From a bacterium (GTDB lineage: Bacteria; Myxococcota_A; UBA9160; UBA6930): 57,729 nucleotides of DNA. Shown piece after piece: positions 35,335 to 43,923 of the stretch. The position numbers were made by a program, and so were the translations under genes. The notes beneath the pieces were generated by a model. It worked only from the letters and a program-made list of their open reading frames with translations, searched no databases and was not told the origin of the DNA. The first letter of the stretch is position 1. Each line of letters opens with the position of its first letter. The stretch is from assembly GCA_024228115.1 (NCBI GenBank), contig JAAETT010000612.1, positions 1 to 57,729 on the forward strand, given 5' to 3'.

Positions 35335-36023
35335 AAGCAAAGACCGTTGCCATCGTCCTCGTGTTGTCCCGCGACGAGCAGCCCTCGGGCGCCACAGGCC
35401 TCGCTCGGCGGTTCGTTTCGGCGATGCCGAGCGACGACGGTCAGGTGGCCGTGCCGTGGCTGGACGTGGACGTCGAGACGCTCGGCGGCGAGCGCAACGT
35501 GGACTTCGAGCAGTCCATGACGGCCATCTCAATCCGGCATCCGCCAGGGGTCCTCGGCGACGTCCTCTGGGTGAGCACGCTCACGTTCCTCGACGGGGGC
35601 GACGCCGGTTCGTCCCTGGTGCTCTCGAGCATACTCGGTGGGCCCGCGTTCACTCGCATCTGGTCCTACCTGGTCCGGACAGCCGATGCTGTCACCCGCG
35701 CCTTGAAACCTCGGTGCGCAACGCTCGGGGGACTTCTGACGTCTGACAATCCGGCGGCGGTCCTCCGGGACGAGCACGTGCCGAGGACGTTCGCACCGTG
35801 GACGTACGTGTCACTCGAGGGCCTTGGCGACGACGTCGTCGCGGGACTCCGAGGGCTTCCGGACTGCACGATCCGCGAAGCTGCGAACGGTGTCGTGATC
35901 GAAGCGGTCGAGGACGTTCATAGCCCCCCGACTCAGCGTTTCGTCGACGCGCTCGCAGCGCTGCCGGTCGTGCCGCGCGTCACCTATAAGGACCTTACGT
36001 TCCCCGTTCCGCCGGTTCGCTGA
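35331..36023 (+). CDS. Candidate immunity protein for the adjacent eCIS effector
   Basis: The 230-residue protein starts at TTG 35331, overlapping the effector stop in a TTGA junction. A later ATG at 35424 is the alternative start. It is a mixed alpha/beta soluble protein with no signal peptide. I recognise no catalytic motif and no confident family. Position and translational coupling to a polymorphic-toxin-like gene suggest a cytoplasmic immunity protein that blocks the nuclease. An accessory or chaperone role for cargo loading is the main alternative. Confidence 0.5.
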   Translation: MKAKTVAIVLVLSRDEQPSGATGLARRFVSAMPSDDGQVAVPWLDVDVETLGGERNVDFEQSMTAISIRHPPGVLGDVLWVSTLTFLDGGDAGSSLVLSSILGGPAFTRIWSYLVRTADAVTRALKPRCATLGGLLTSDNPAAVLRDEHVPRTFAPWTYVSLEGLGDDVVAGLRGLPDCTIREAANGVVIEAVEDVHSPPTQRFVDALAALPVVPRVTYKDLTFPVPPVR

Positions 36024-36345
36024 GCAGTCGCCACGGCGTTCGTTGGTGTTGCATCCGACGGAACGGAAGGTGGCGCCACGGACCGCCACCTTCCCGACCT
36101 CGGTCCATGGCGGACCCTGACGCTGGCGTGGGCCTTCGGTCTGGCAGCTCGCGCGGGCAGGTCCCGTCCCACTGCTCAGCGAACGAGTTCTGCCAGGTTG
36201 GTCAGACCGAGTTGTGAGAACGCACAAGGCCGAGAGCAGCGCCCATGCCAAGAGTCCAGATTGCCCGCCTTCCGGATCGGCTGCCTCTTTGGCACAACAC
36301 GGCTTCGAAGGAACGGCCTGTGTACCGTGAGGATTGCGAGGCCAG
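36024..36345. other. Intergenic end of the eCIS operon
   Basis: This stretch of about 320 bases holds a hairpin at 36065-36094 and no gene I can support. It separates the forward eCIS operon from reverse-strand cupin genes, so convergent transcription meets here. Confidence 0.6.
36065..36094. terminator. Hairpin after the eCIS operon
   Basis: An 11-bp perfect inverted repeat, GGAAGGTGGCG and CGCCACCTTCC, with an 8-base loop lies 41 bases after the last eCIS-linked gene. It lacks a T-run, so it may act as a bidirectional or 3'-end stabilising hairpin between convergent genes. Confidence 0.55.
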
Positions 36346-37311
36346 CTACTTCCTTGGGTCCGAGTTCGGCGTCCACTCCCCTTGAGTGTCCACCGCCTCC
36401 TGGGGACCCGGCCAGGTCGGCATGGTCGCGAGCAGGAGCCGCAAGTCGGCCTTCTCGCCGGCGCGGAATTGAAAGGCCGTACCCACCGGAATTCGGAGCG
36501 AATCACCTTCCCGGACCAGGTCGACACGCCCCGCGTCGTCGAGACCCCGCCAGACCTGGCCTTCCCCGCCCAGGACGTACCAGAGCTCTTCCACGGTGCG
36601 GTGCCGGACTGGGGCCGACGTCCTTCCCGCGGGCAGGACGCAGTGGGCGAATCCGCCGTTCCCCCCTTCGACGAGGAGACGGATCTCGGAACCGTCAGGG
36701 GCGAGGTAGTCGTAGCTCTCCGGGAGCCTCCGGATGTCCTCGTTCTCGAGCGGCTCCTGCGGAATCCCCTTGCTCGCAGCGATGCGTCGTTCGGATTCTG
36801 CGCGCTCGGCGCGAGCCTGGTATGCGTCGACCCGGAGCCCCGGCAAGTCGCCTCCGGCTCGTTCGAACTCGTCCCACGTTCGCGCCACCAGAATGGCGTC
36901 GTCATACACGACCGTGTCTCCGTCCATCTCGAAGACGTAGGAAGGCGATACGATGTAGAGCACCTGAGCCGGTTCGTCTCCCTCGTTGCAGAGCTGGAAG
37001 AGCGTGCCAGGTTGCGACACGACTGCTTGCCCCGGCCGGATTCGCAACGAGTAGGGCTTGCCGCCGTCTTCCTCCTTCATCCAGATGAGAAGCTGACCGG
37101 AAACGACGTAGGTCACCTGGGTGACGGCTGGGTGGCGGTGGATCCACGAGCTGACCCTGGGGCCGATGGCTCCCGCCGCGATACTCATGTCACCGAGAGC
37201 CCCCCCAGGGTACGTCCTTCTGCATGACGTCACTCGCGTTGAGGAAGGGGCTCACCTCGGTGCCGTCCGGGACGGTGAAGTAGCCGCGCGCTTCGAAGAC
37301 TCTGTTCATGG
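36346..37311 (-). pseudogene. Double-cupin protein, frameshifted near its start
   Basis: The reverse-strand frame from 37233 encodes 295 residues with two cupin barrels. The first, near 30-115, contains H-R-H-P-A-V-T-Q-V-T-Y-V-V-S-G and the second, near 185-270, contains H-R-T-V-E-E-L-W-Y-V-L-G-G-E-G. Upstream, an ATG at 37309-37311 opens M-N-R-V-F-E-A-R-G-Y-F-T-V-P-D-G and stops after W-G-G-S-R. Removing one G from the seven-base run at 37200-37206 joins it as D-V-P-W-G-A-L-G-D. The gene is therefore broken by one extra base, or the run is miscalled. A small-molecule dioxygenase, isomerase or sugar-binding role is possible. Confidence 0.75.
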
Positions 37312-37345
37312 CTCCATCTCCCCCGAGCGCGTGGTTCCGGGTGGC

Positions 37346-37686
37346 CTAACTCAGCTGCCGGTGCTGTTCGGGGGTCCAGGGAGGCGCAGTGCACACGACG
37401 AGGGAGACTTCTTGCGCCTCGACCCACCACCACGAGTCTGTGGGAAAGAAGAAGATATCTCCTTCGGTCATGGAATGATCGCCCCCTTCATCGTGCAAAA
37501 TGCAGGAGCCCGACGTGACGAGATACGTCTCATCGCAAGCCCGATTGACGACCTTGCCCCCTCCGGGTATCGCCCGCGAATCTTGGCGGTGACGAGTCCC
37601 ATGCGGCGGGACGGAAGGTCGTACTTCCACACGCTGCACGTGCTTCCATTCTCGAAGCGCTCAGTGGATTTCTTCTCGATCTTCAT
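37346..37686 (-). pseudogene. Cupin protein, frameshifted in a G run
   Basis: A reverse-strand ATG at 37684-37686 begins M-K-I-E-K-K-S-T-E-R-F-E-N-G and runs to K-I-R-G-R-Y-P-E-G. The cupin core continues in another frame: G-K-V-V-N-R-A-C-D-E-T-Y-L-V-T-S-G, then G-D-I-F-F-F-P and W-W-W-V-E-A-Q. The switch falls at the five-base run at 37557-37561. One added G restores a single cupin of about 113 residues. It precedes the double cupin on the same strand with 34 bases between the stop and the next start, so the two were probably co-transcribed. Confidence 0.75.
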
Positions 37687-38223
37687 CTTCTTCTCCGGCG
37701 ATCCGCGCGAATCTCGGTACCGGACAGGACTCCCGAGCCCGCTTGGGCACGTTGGCCGCATCCGGTCGGGAGTTGTGAGAGTATATGCTGGCGAGTTTCG
37801 GTAGCGCGAACTCCTCCGGGTCCATCGGGTTCTCCTTGGCCAGAAGCCAGGGCGGATCGTGCACCGACCGCGTGACGACCCCGGTCACAGGCGGACTGAG
37901 CAGCATAGGCAGAGGTCGTCCAAGGCCATCGTCCTGCTCGATGGCCTCCCGGAGGCCCCGCGTCGCACCGAATGAGAGCTCGCGCTTTAGGTGGCGCTCG
38001 CAGCGACGTGGCGGGGGCTGGAAGCGGGCCCATGGCATGGCTGCTGAGGCACTTCCAGAGGAAACGGGGAGCTACCGATAGGCTACGCCTACAGGTACCG
38101 CACCAGGCCTCGACCCTACCAGGCGAGATTCTCAGTAGCCCCGCCCTCATCTGGAATCCGCGCCCCTCAGTTGACCGCGAGTCCGCGACCGATCAACTCG
38201 TAACAGGGCGACGACGTGGCGAC
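37687..38223. other. Region without a supported gene
   Basis: About 540 bases between the broken cupin and a membrane-protein gene. A reverse frame ending at 37661 (M-D-P-E-E-F-A-L-P-K-L-A-S from 37830) overlaps the cupin start and could be a short remnant, but it carries no motif. No RNA gene or strong hairpin was seen. Confidence 0.4.
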
Positions 38224-39117
38224 CTATCGGTCTCCGGTGGCCGACTGGCCTGTCTTGTCGGAGTGCGACGTTCCCCGTGCCAATGAGGGGAACGCGCGGC
38301 ATAGCAGGGGGGGCTTGATGGGCTCCGGCAGTTCTTTCTTGGCCAGCAACTTCTGCCCGACGACTAGGAAGCTGCGCTCTCGGCCGCGGGCGCCCCGCAA
38401 GAGCACGTCCGTTGCACCTGTCTGGGATACGAGTCCGTAGAGGGCAGTCATATGAACCACGCGAAGGCCGAGAAACAAGACCAGTGAGCCGGTGCCCAGG
38501 AGCGCGGTGAACCTTGCGGAAGCGATCCATCCTCGCTGGTCGCTGAAGTCGAACCAGCCACAGAAGCATCCGACGAATAGGAGGACTGAGCCGCACACCA
38601 TTGCCGCAAGATACTTCGCGATGACGCCTGCCAGCTCCCGCCGACTCTTCGCCGGATCGTCCTCTTGCTTATGTCCGCTCTCAGCGAACAACCGAGCGAG
38701 AAAGAGGAACGCTGCCAACGTAGCCGCGCCGCCGAGGAACAGGCCTCCCATGTCGCCCACCCATCGTTCGGTTCCCCGTTCGAACCAGCCCGCAAGGTTG
38801 CCGGCCGTGAGGAATGCGCATGGTAGTACGAGCGTTCGCGCCGCCTTCGAGAGCTCCAGCCATGGCGCGACTTGTTCCCTCCAATTCCTGCCGCCCGAGA
38901 GTAGTTCTTCCGCTGCCCCGTAGAGTCCGCGAACCATCCTCTCGTCGCCCGTCAGGATTCGTGCTGCCTTGCCTCTGTGCGACGCAAGGAACTTGGAGAA
39001 CGGAGCTAGTCCGCCGGCCGGCCTACGTTGAGCGGGTCCATACAGAGGATCGAAGATGAGCGGGTCGAGCACGCTCCCCATTCGATATGCAACGAACAGC
39101 AGGACGATCCCCACCAA
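38224..39117 (-). CDS. Membrane protein of unknown function, probably N-terminally truncated
   Basis: The 297-residue frame begins within a hydrophobic segment (V-G-I-V-L-L-F-V-A-Y-R-M-G), as if an upstream part were missing. Further hydrophobic helices lie near residues 92-110, 120-140, 165-190 and 205-230. The start lies 5 bases beyond the end of a truncated monooxygenase frame on the same strand, so both genes may have been cut at one recombination junction. No functional motif is recognised. Confidence 0.55.
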   Translation of the reverse strand: MVGIVLLFVAYRMGSVLDPLIFDPLYGPAQRRPAGGLAPFSKFLASHRGKAARILTGDERMVRGLYGAAEELLSGGRNWREQVAPWLELSKAARTLVLPCAFLTAGNLAGWFERGTERWVGDMGGLFLGGAATLAAFLFLARLFAESGHKQEDDPAKSRRELAGVIAKYLAAMVCGSVLLFVGCFCGWFDFSDQRGWIASARFTALLGTGSLVLFLGLRVVHMTALYGLVSQTGATDVLLRGARGRERSFLVVGQKLLAKKELPEPIKPPLLCRAFPSLARGTSHSDKTGQSATGDR

Positions 39118-39122
39118 TAAGG

Positions 39123-40031
39123 TCAGCCAATTGTCGCCAGCCGGGCCGGGTCGAGGGGATCGTTGTTCTTCACATCCACCGACGAAGGGGTGCGCTGGAA
39201 AACGTACAAGTGTTCCGCCGACTCAGCCGCGTGCGGTACGCATTGCACTGCCGTCGCGCCGGTGCCAAGGATGCCGACGCGCTTTCCCGCCAGCCCCGTG
39301 AGGTTTCCGTCGGCATCACCGCCCGTGTAGCCATAATCCCAGCGGCTGGCGTGGAAGGTATGACCCTTGAATTTCTCGATCCCGGGGATCCCGGGCAGCT
39401 TCGGTTTGTTGAGTACTCCGAGGGCCATGACCACGAAATGGGCTCGCATCCGATCAGCGCGATTCGTGGAGATGATCCAGCGAGCAGCCTCCTCGTCCCA
39501 GCGCACTTCGGTCACCTTGGTCTGAAAACAAACATCCCGGTAGAGATCGAATTTTCTTCCGATCCTCTGACAATGCTCGAGAATTTCGGCCCCGGTGACG
39601 TACTTCTGTTTCGGAATGTGGCCGGTTTCTTCGAGCAAAGGCAAGTAGATGTAGGACTCGATGTCGCAGGCCACGCCGGGGTAGCGATTCCAGTACCAGG
39701 TACCACCAAAGTCGCCAGCGCTGTCGATGATTCGAATGTCTTCGACACCCTCATCGCGCAGCCGCGCGGCGGTGAGCAGCCCACCGAAGCCGCCACCGAT
39801 CACAGCGATTTCGACCTCGTCGGTCAGTGGCGGACGGCTGAATCCCGGCTCGACATAGGGGTCATCGAGGAAATGAGCGAACTCTCCTTCGACCTGAATG
39901 AATTGAGCGTTGGCATCGGGCCGAATTCTCTTGTCGCGCTCCTGACGGTATTTCTCGCGGAGTGCATCTGAATCGAATTCAAGCGCATTGGATTCTTCTT
40001 CGGTTCGGCCAGCGCCGGTTTCTCGGGTCAT
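39123..40031 (-). pseudogene. Baeyer-Villiger monooxygenase, 3'-truncated
   Basis: The ATG at 40029-40031 begins a 302-residue frame. It has the FAD-binding G-G-G-F-G-G motif at residues 79-84, the N-R-Y-P-G-V-A-C-D segment, the BVMO fingerprint [11 protein letters not shown] and a second Rossmann motif I-L-G-T-G-A-T-A. The family is normally 500-600 residues. The frame stops soon after [10 protein letters not shown], losing the second half of the NADPH and substrate domains. It is transcribed divergently from a Coq4-like gene, with a shared operator between them. The enzyme would insert oxygen next to a ketone if complete; this copy is probably inactive. Confidence 0.8.
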
Positions 40032-40103
40032 TCTCGAATTCCTCTCCGAAATGGAGGTTATGGCATGCAGCGCGCCGATACTGCGGGCTGCAACCGACGA
40101 TGC

Positions 40104-40123
40104 GGTATGACAATGGTCATACC
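40104..40123. promoter_or_regulatory. Operator copy 1, GGTATGAC-N4-GTCATACC
   Basis: A perfect 8-bp inverted repeat with a 4-base centre lies between the BVMO and Coq4-like starts. The core GTATGAC-N4-GTCATAC recurs with equal spacing at 42095-42112, in the other divergent promoter of this cluster. Such dyads suit TetR-family or similar dimeric regulators. No regulator gene is present nearby. Confidence 0.7.
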
Positions 40124-40222
40124 CGCGGCGACCCGAAGGCGCGAGACCGGCTCGGTAGGCTCGGCCGGGTGCGTGTCGATGCTGCGGCCGCGGTTGGCCT
40201 TCGAACCCGAGGGGGAATTGCG

Positions 40223-40936
40223 ATGGCTTCTCGAAATCTGAAGCTGGCGCGGAGTTCGCTCGAAGCTCTCGCCGAGAATCCCGACGATACCGCCCAGGCA
40301 ATCGTCGTCATCGCCGCGATGACTGGCAACTCGAACGAACGACTCTTCGAGCGCTTCAAGCGATCTCCGAGAGGAAAGAAGATCCTCGACGAAGGCCGCG
40401 ATCTCTACGACATCCTTTGTGACCGTGAGCGGTTGCTGGCAATGCCAGCAGGTTCGCTGGGCCACACGATCTGCGAGTGGTTCATTCGCGAGAACATCGG
40501 CGCCGAGGGCCTCGCCGGCGCAAGTGAGGCCGCTTCCAAGCAGTTCCCGGATCGCCCGGTGAATTCGGGCGAAGGGGCACGCGTCTTCGGGACGCGCTTG
40601 CTCAATCTCCACGATGTCTTCCATGTACTCACGGGCTACGACCGCGACATGCGGGGCGAGATTGCCGTGCTCGCGTTCACCGTGCCCCAGACTTGGAATA
40701 CCGGTATCGCCTACCTGGTATGGCGGTCGCTCATCCACAACGGTTGGAGTTCGGAAGGCGGCCAGCTGATCCGCCAGGGGCTGCGCCGCGGGTTGCGCGC
40801 GAAGTGGCTCCTCGATCAGGATTGGGAGGCGCTCTTCGAGCAGCCGATCGATGCCGTGCGGGAGCAACTCGGTATCAGCGCGCCGCCGGCCTATGAGCAG
40901 CTGCGCTCACGCGCGGCACCTCCGCTGGTCAACTGA
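40223..40936 (+). CDS. Coq4-family protein
   Basis: The 237-residue protein starts at ATG 40223 behind a GAGGGGG ribosome site. It carries the Coq4 signature H-D-V-F-H at residues 130-134 followed, after 11 residues, by E146 ([12 protein letters not shown]), which binds a divalent metal in Coq4 proteins. Eukaryotic Coq4 acts in ubiquinone biosynthesis; bacterial homologues in catabolic clusters are of uncertain role. Here it shares a promoter region with a monooxygenase and lies near a diiron oxygenase and ferredoxin, which suggests a part in hydrophobic-substrate oxidation. Confidence 0.82.
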   Translation: MASRNLKLARSSLEALAENPDDTAQAIVVIAAMTGNSNERLFERFKRSPRGKKILDEGRDLYDILCDRERLLAMPAGSLGHTICEWFIRENIGAEGLAGASEAASKQFPDRPVNSGEGARVFGTRLLNLHDVFHVLTGYDRDMRGEIAVLAFTVPQTWNTGIAYLVWRSLIHNGWSSEGGQLIRQGLRRGLRAKWLLDQDWEALFEQPIDAVREQLGISAPPAYEQLRSRAAPPLVN

Positions 40937-41008
40937 AGCGGGCTTCGTACGTGCTCCAAGGGCGCGGCCGCGCTCCCGCTGCCCGACGATCGAATTGTCT
41001 GCTGGCCG

Positions 41009-41965
41009 CTAGATCGTGAAACCCAGGTCGCGATAGTTCTGTGCCGTACGATCCGTGATCAGATCGATTCGGTTCAGCTGCGGCAATACGTGGTCGCGAA
41101 TCGGGTCTGGCTGACTCGCGATGAACTCGGGGTCTTGAAACCGCTCGATGACTTCAGGCAACACGGTGGCCGCGTCGACTCCCGCATCCCCGAGGATCTC
41201 GAGTTGCGAAGTGAAGCCCGTACCGGGCCTTCGGCCGCTGATCGCGTCGACCGCGGCGAATGCGAAATCCTCCACACGGTTGCGGTCCGCGTCCGTCATC
41301 CTCGGTAGTTCATCTTTCATGTAGATCAGCCCGTAGGAAACATGCCGAGCCTCGTCGTCGGCCGTCAGACTGACGATCTCACGGAGCAGTTGGTCTCGGC
41401 TTCCCTCCTTCATGATCTTGAAAGAGCCCATGGCGAGCCCCTCGACGATCACCTGCATGCCGACGCACTTCATCTGCCAGAGATCCGCTTCGAGGATCTG
41501 GTTCAGCACCGCTTGAAGGGTGGGGTCGATCGGATAGACGCGGTGTAGCCGCTCGATATAGCGGTGAAACACCTCGACGTGGCGTGCTTCATCGACCACC
41601 TGCGTCGCCGCGTAGAGCTTTCCGTCGATATCCGGGACGGCTTCGACGAGCTGGCCGCAACAGAGCAGCGCTCCCTGCTCACCGTGAAGAAATTGCGAAA
41701 GGATCCACGCCGCATTGCACACCGAGAGCTTGGTCTGCGTTTCGTCTGGCAAGGCCTTGATGACGTCGAGTTCACGGAGCGCATCTTGGCTCGGGTCGAG
41801 AATGTTGCCATCCGGATCGATTTCGAGATCCCATGGAATATCGGCCGCAGCATTCCACTGTTGTTTCTTTGCGACTTCATAGAGATCGCGTAGAGCCTTG
41901 ATCTTGGGGTCATAGTCGAACTTCCAGCGCGTCGTCAGTTGGGTGACGATCTCTTCCACGGCCAT
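41009..41965 (-). CDS. Ferritin-like diiron oxygenase
   Basis: The 318-residue protein has the four-helix diiron pattern: E96 in H-G-E-Q-G-A, E126 and H129 in V-V-D-E-A-R-H, E175 in V-E-G-L-A-M-G, and E205 and H208 in A-D-D-E-A-R-H. All six ligands are present. The order resembles AurF-like and R2-like oxygenases, which activate O2 for N- or C-oxidation. It faces a ferredoxin gene across a promoter region with the shared operator, so that ferredoxin may donate electrons. Substrate is unknown. Confidence 0.85.
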   Translation of the reverse strand: MAVEEIVTQLTTRWKFDYDPKIKALRDLYEVAKKQQWNAAADIPWDLEIDPDGNILDPSQDALRELDVIKALPDETQTKLSVCNAAWILSQFLHGEQGALLCCGQLVEAVPDIDGKLYAATQVVDEARHVEVFHRYIERLHRVYPIDPTLQAVLNQILEADLWQMKCVGMQVIVEGLAMGSFKIMKEGSRDQLLREIVSLTADDEARHVSYGLIYMKDELPRMTDADRNRVEDFAFAAVDAISGRRPGTGFTSQLEILGDAGVDAATVLPEVIERFQDPEFIASQPDPIRDHVLPQLNRIDLITDRTAQNYRDLGFTI

Positions 41966-42094
41966 GGCTCTTCTCCCCCTGCTCTTCTGCTTCTATTGGA
42001 ACGTGCCGCAATATTCGATCGCTGGGCACGGCGTACCGACGGTTCGTCGCTCGACGATCCAATGGGTAGGCTACGAGCGGGCAACAATGGCGCG

Positions 42095-42112
42095 GTATGA
42101 CGTTCGTCATAC
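42095..42112. promoter_or_regulatory. Operator copy 2, GTATGAC-N4-GTCATAC
   Basis: A perfect 7-bp inverted repeat with 4-base centre (GTTC) lies between the diiron oxygenase and ferredoxin starts. It shares the left flank GCG and spacing with copy 1 at 40104-40123. Both lie in divergent promoter regions, so one regulator probably controls all four genes. Confidence 0.7.
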
Positions 42113-42176
42113 GACGTCAGGCTTTAGGGGCGACTTTTCGCCACAGATCACCCGCGCTTTGGTACGGTACCGGGAT

Positions 42177-42467
42177 ATGCCGTCAAAACCCGAATGCGTC
42201 GAAGGTGGGCGACCGGAGCGACAGACCGTGGGCGAACAGTCAATTCAGATGGAAATCGACGAAACACACTGCACCCAGTGTGGTCTGTGCGAAGAACGTG
42301 CGCCGGAGAACATGGAGATGGCCACCGACGAACCCTGTGCCCGGGTGATCAAACAACCCGTCGGAGAATCCGAAACGAACGATTGCATCGAAGCCGCCGA
42401 CTATTGTCCGACCGGTGGACTGACGGCGACTCAGCTCATTCCAGAGCCGGGCGACGAACTCGCCTGA
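42177..42467 (+). CDS. Single-cluster ferredoxin
   Basis: The 96-residue protein starts at ATG 42177; ATG 42250 just before the cluster is an alternative. It has C-T-Q-C-G-L-C followed by E-E-R-A-P-E-N-M and a distal A-D-Y-C-P-T-G-G-L. The four cysteines suit one [4Fe-4S] cluster as in small ferredoxins that serve oxygenases. Divergent placement from the diiron oxygenase, with a shared operator, makes it the likely electron donor. Confidence 0.8.
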   Translation: MPSKPECVEGGRPERQTVGEQSIQMEIDETHCTQCGLCEERAPENMEMATDEPCARVIKQPVGESETNDCIEAADYCPTGGLTATQLIPEPGDELA

Positions 42468-42606
42468 TCGTCGCGGACGACGGCCGAGGGCGGCTTCACG
42501 AAACAATGCAACCCGGACCACCAGGTCCGCCCCGCAACATTACGATTTCCGGCGCGGATTGAACCTTCGTCGGAGTAGTTCCGATTCCCCTGTAGGAGGA
42601 CTCGTG

Positions 42607-43902
42607 ATGCGGATGCGGAAAAACGCACTTGGCGAGACAATCCGGGTGGCCGCGATCGGCTTCGTCGTATCGGGATTCCTGGGCTCTGCCTCCGCGGCTA
42701 GCTGGGCGGATCCGGGAGCCACTGGTTCCAAGACATCGCCGCAAGGCAAATCGGCCGGGATTTCCGGCGAAACACTCCCCGGACCCAAAACGAAGGGAGC
42801 TGCGGAGGCGACCAAGGCAGGTGCTCCCAAGCTCCCGGTGCCCAAGGAAGCGGGTTCGCCTGTTCCGGTGAAGCCCGTGGATCCGCGTCGCGAGGCGGTG
42901 TCTTTGCGGCCGGGAATTCCGGGCGAGCGCGTTCCGATCGATGGGCGCCTTCCAGTGCTGCGGCGCAGCGGAGACCGAGGGCGACCGGAGCTGCCGCCGC
43001 CTGGCTCCGCGGGCGTCCGGCGGGCGCTTGCGACCCTCCTGCGTCTGGACGGCCGGACCGGCAGCCTGGACGTAACCGAGCCCGGGGATCCGGTGGTTCC
43101 CGCCGAATGGCACTTCGCGGACCCGGCAGTCGATCTCGCCGTGTTGCACGTTGGGTTGCGTCATCCGGCCTCATGCCCGGCTGCGGGCACTCCAGCGGAC
43201 GTTGGCCTGCGGCAACTGGAAGGGCAGGGGGGAACGCTGCTCGTCGACGGATTCGTCAGCGCGCGCGGACGGCGTGGCTTCGACCTGAACGACTTCCGCT
43301 TTCGGGGCTACCCCGAATACCAGGTCAGTGTGTGTGGGCTCGGCCGTGGTGTTTTCACCGGCGAACGGACCAATGTCGTACGTGTGGCGCGCACCTACCT
43401 GGCGACGATCCACGGCATGATCGTCGGAGCCGAGTACCGCGCTCCGGATCGGGACTTCGTAAGCGAAGGGGTCGCCCTCGTCACCGTCCGGATCTACTCA
43501 CCGGAGGGAGCGACGGTGCCCGGGACCCAGCTTCAGATCATGGACTTCAACGACGGCGTCTCCGGGCCCTGCCTTCCAGGGGGCGCCGCCTTCGAGGTGC
43601 CCGAGCTGCCAGAGAGTGGCTACGTCCAGGGCAAGCTGGGGTTCCGCTGCGCGGGCTGGAACCGGGCAGGCAGCGACCTCTGCGTCCAGCTTACGATCAA
43701 CAGCGATGGCCGTGTTCTCCGAAGCGGGGGGGCGCGCGGGCCCGCTTCCTACCGGGCCTGTGTAGGGGGCGGGTCCAGGGACCCCCTCGCCCTGACCTCG
43801 GGGCCACCTCACCTCACCGCACAGGACGCACCCCGGCCCCGTTCTGGACCCGTGGTGCTTGGTAGCTGGGAGGCTTCGCAGCGGCGTTCGCCGAAGCAGT
43901 AG
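42607..43902 (+). CDS. Secreted protein of unknown function
   Basis: The 431-residue protein starts at ATG 42607 behind AGGAGG. Its signal peptide is R-M-R-K-N-A-L-G followed by a hydrophobic core and A-S-A-A-S near residue 30. A Pro/Gly/Lys-rich low-complexity region covers about 30-150, then a beta-rich globular part with paired cysteines (S-V-C-G-L-G, G-P-C-L-P-G, F-R-C-A-G-W). It has the same architecture as the secreted proteins at 48004, 49059 and 52508. It lies just upstream of the ECF operon. No enzymatic motif is visible. Confidence 0.7.
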   Translation: MRMRKNALGETIRVAAIGFVVSGFLGSASAASWADPGATGSKTSPQGKSAGISGETLPGPKTKGAAEATKAGAPKLPVPKEAGSPVPVKPVDPRREAVSLRPGIPGERVPIDGRLPVLRRSGDRGRPELPPPGSAGVRRALATLLRLDGRTGSLDVTEPGDPVVPAEWHFADPAVDLAVLHVGLRHPASCPAAGTPADVGLRQLEGQGGTLLVDGFVSARGRRGFDLNDFRFRGYPEYQVSVCGLGRGVFTGERTNVVRVARTYLATIHGMIVGAEYRAPDRDFVSEGVALVTVRIYSPEGATVPGTQLQIMDFNDGVSGPCLPGGAAFEVPELPESGYVQGKLGFRCAGWNRAGSDLCVQLTINSDGRVLRSGGARGPASYRACVGGGSRDPLALTSGPPHLTAQDAPRPRSGPVVLGSWEASQRRSPKQ

Positions 43903-43923
43903 CCGGTTCACCCCCGGGATGAC

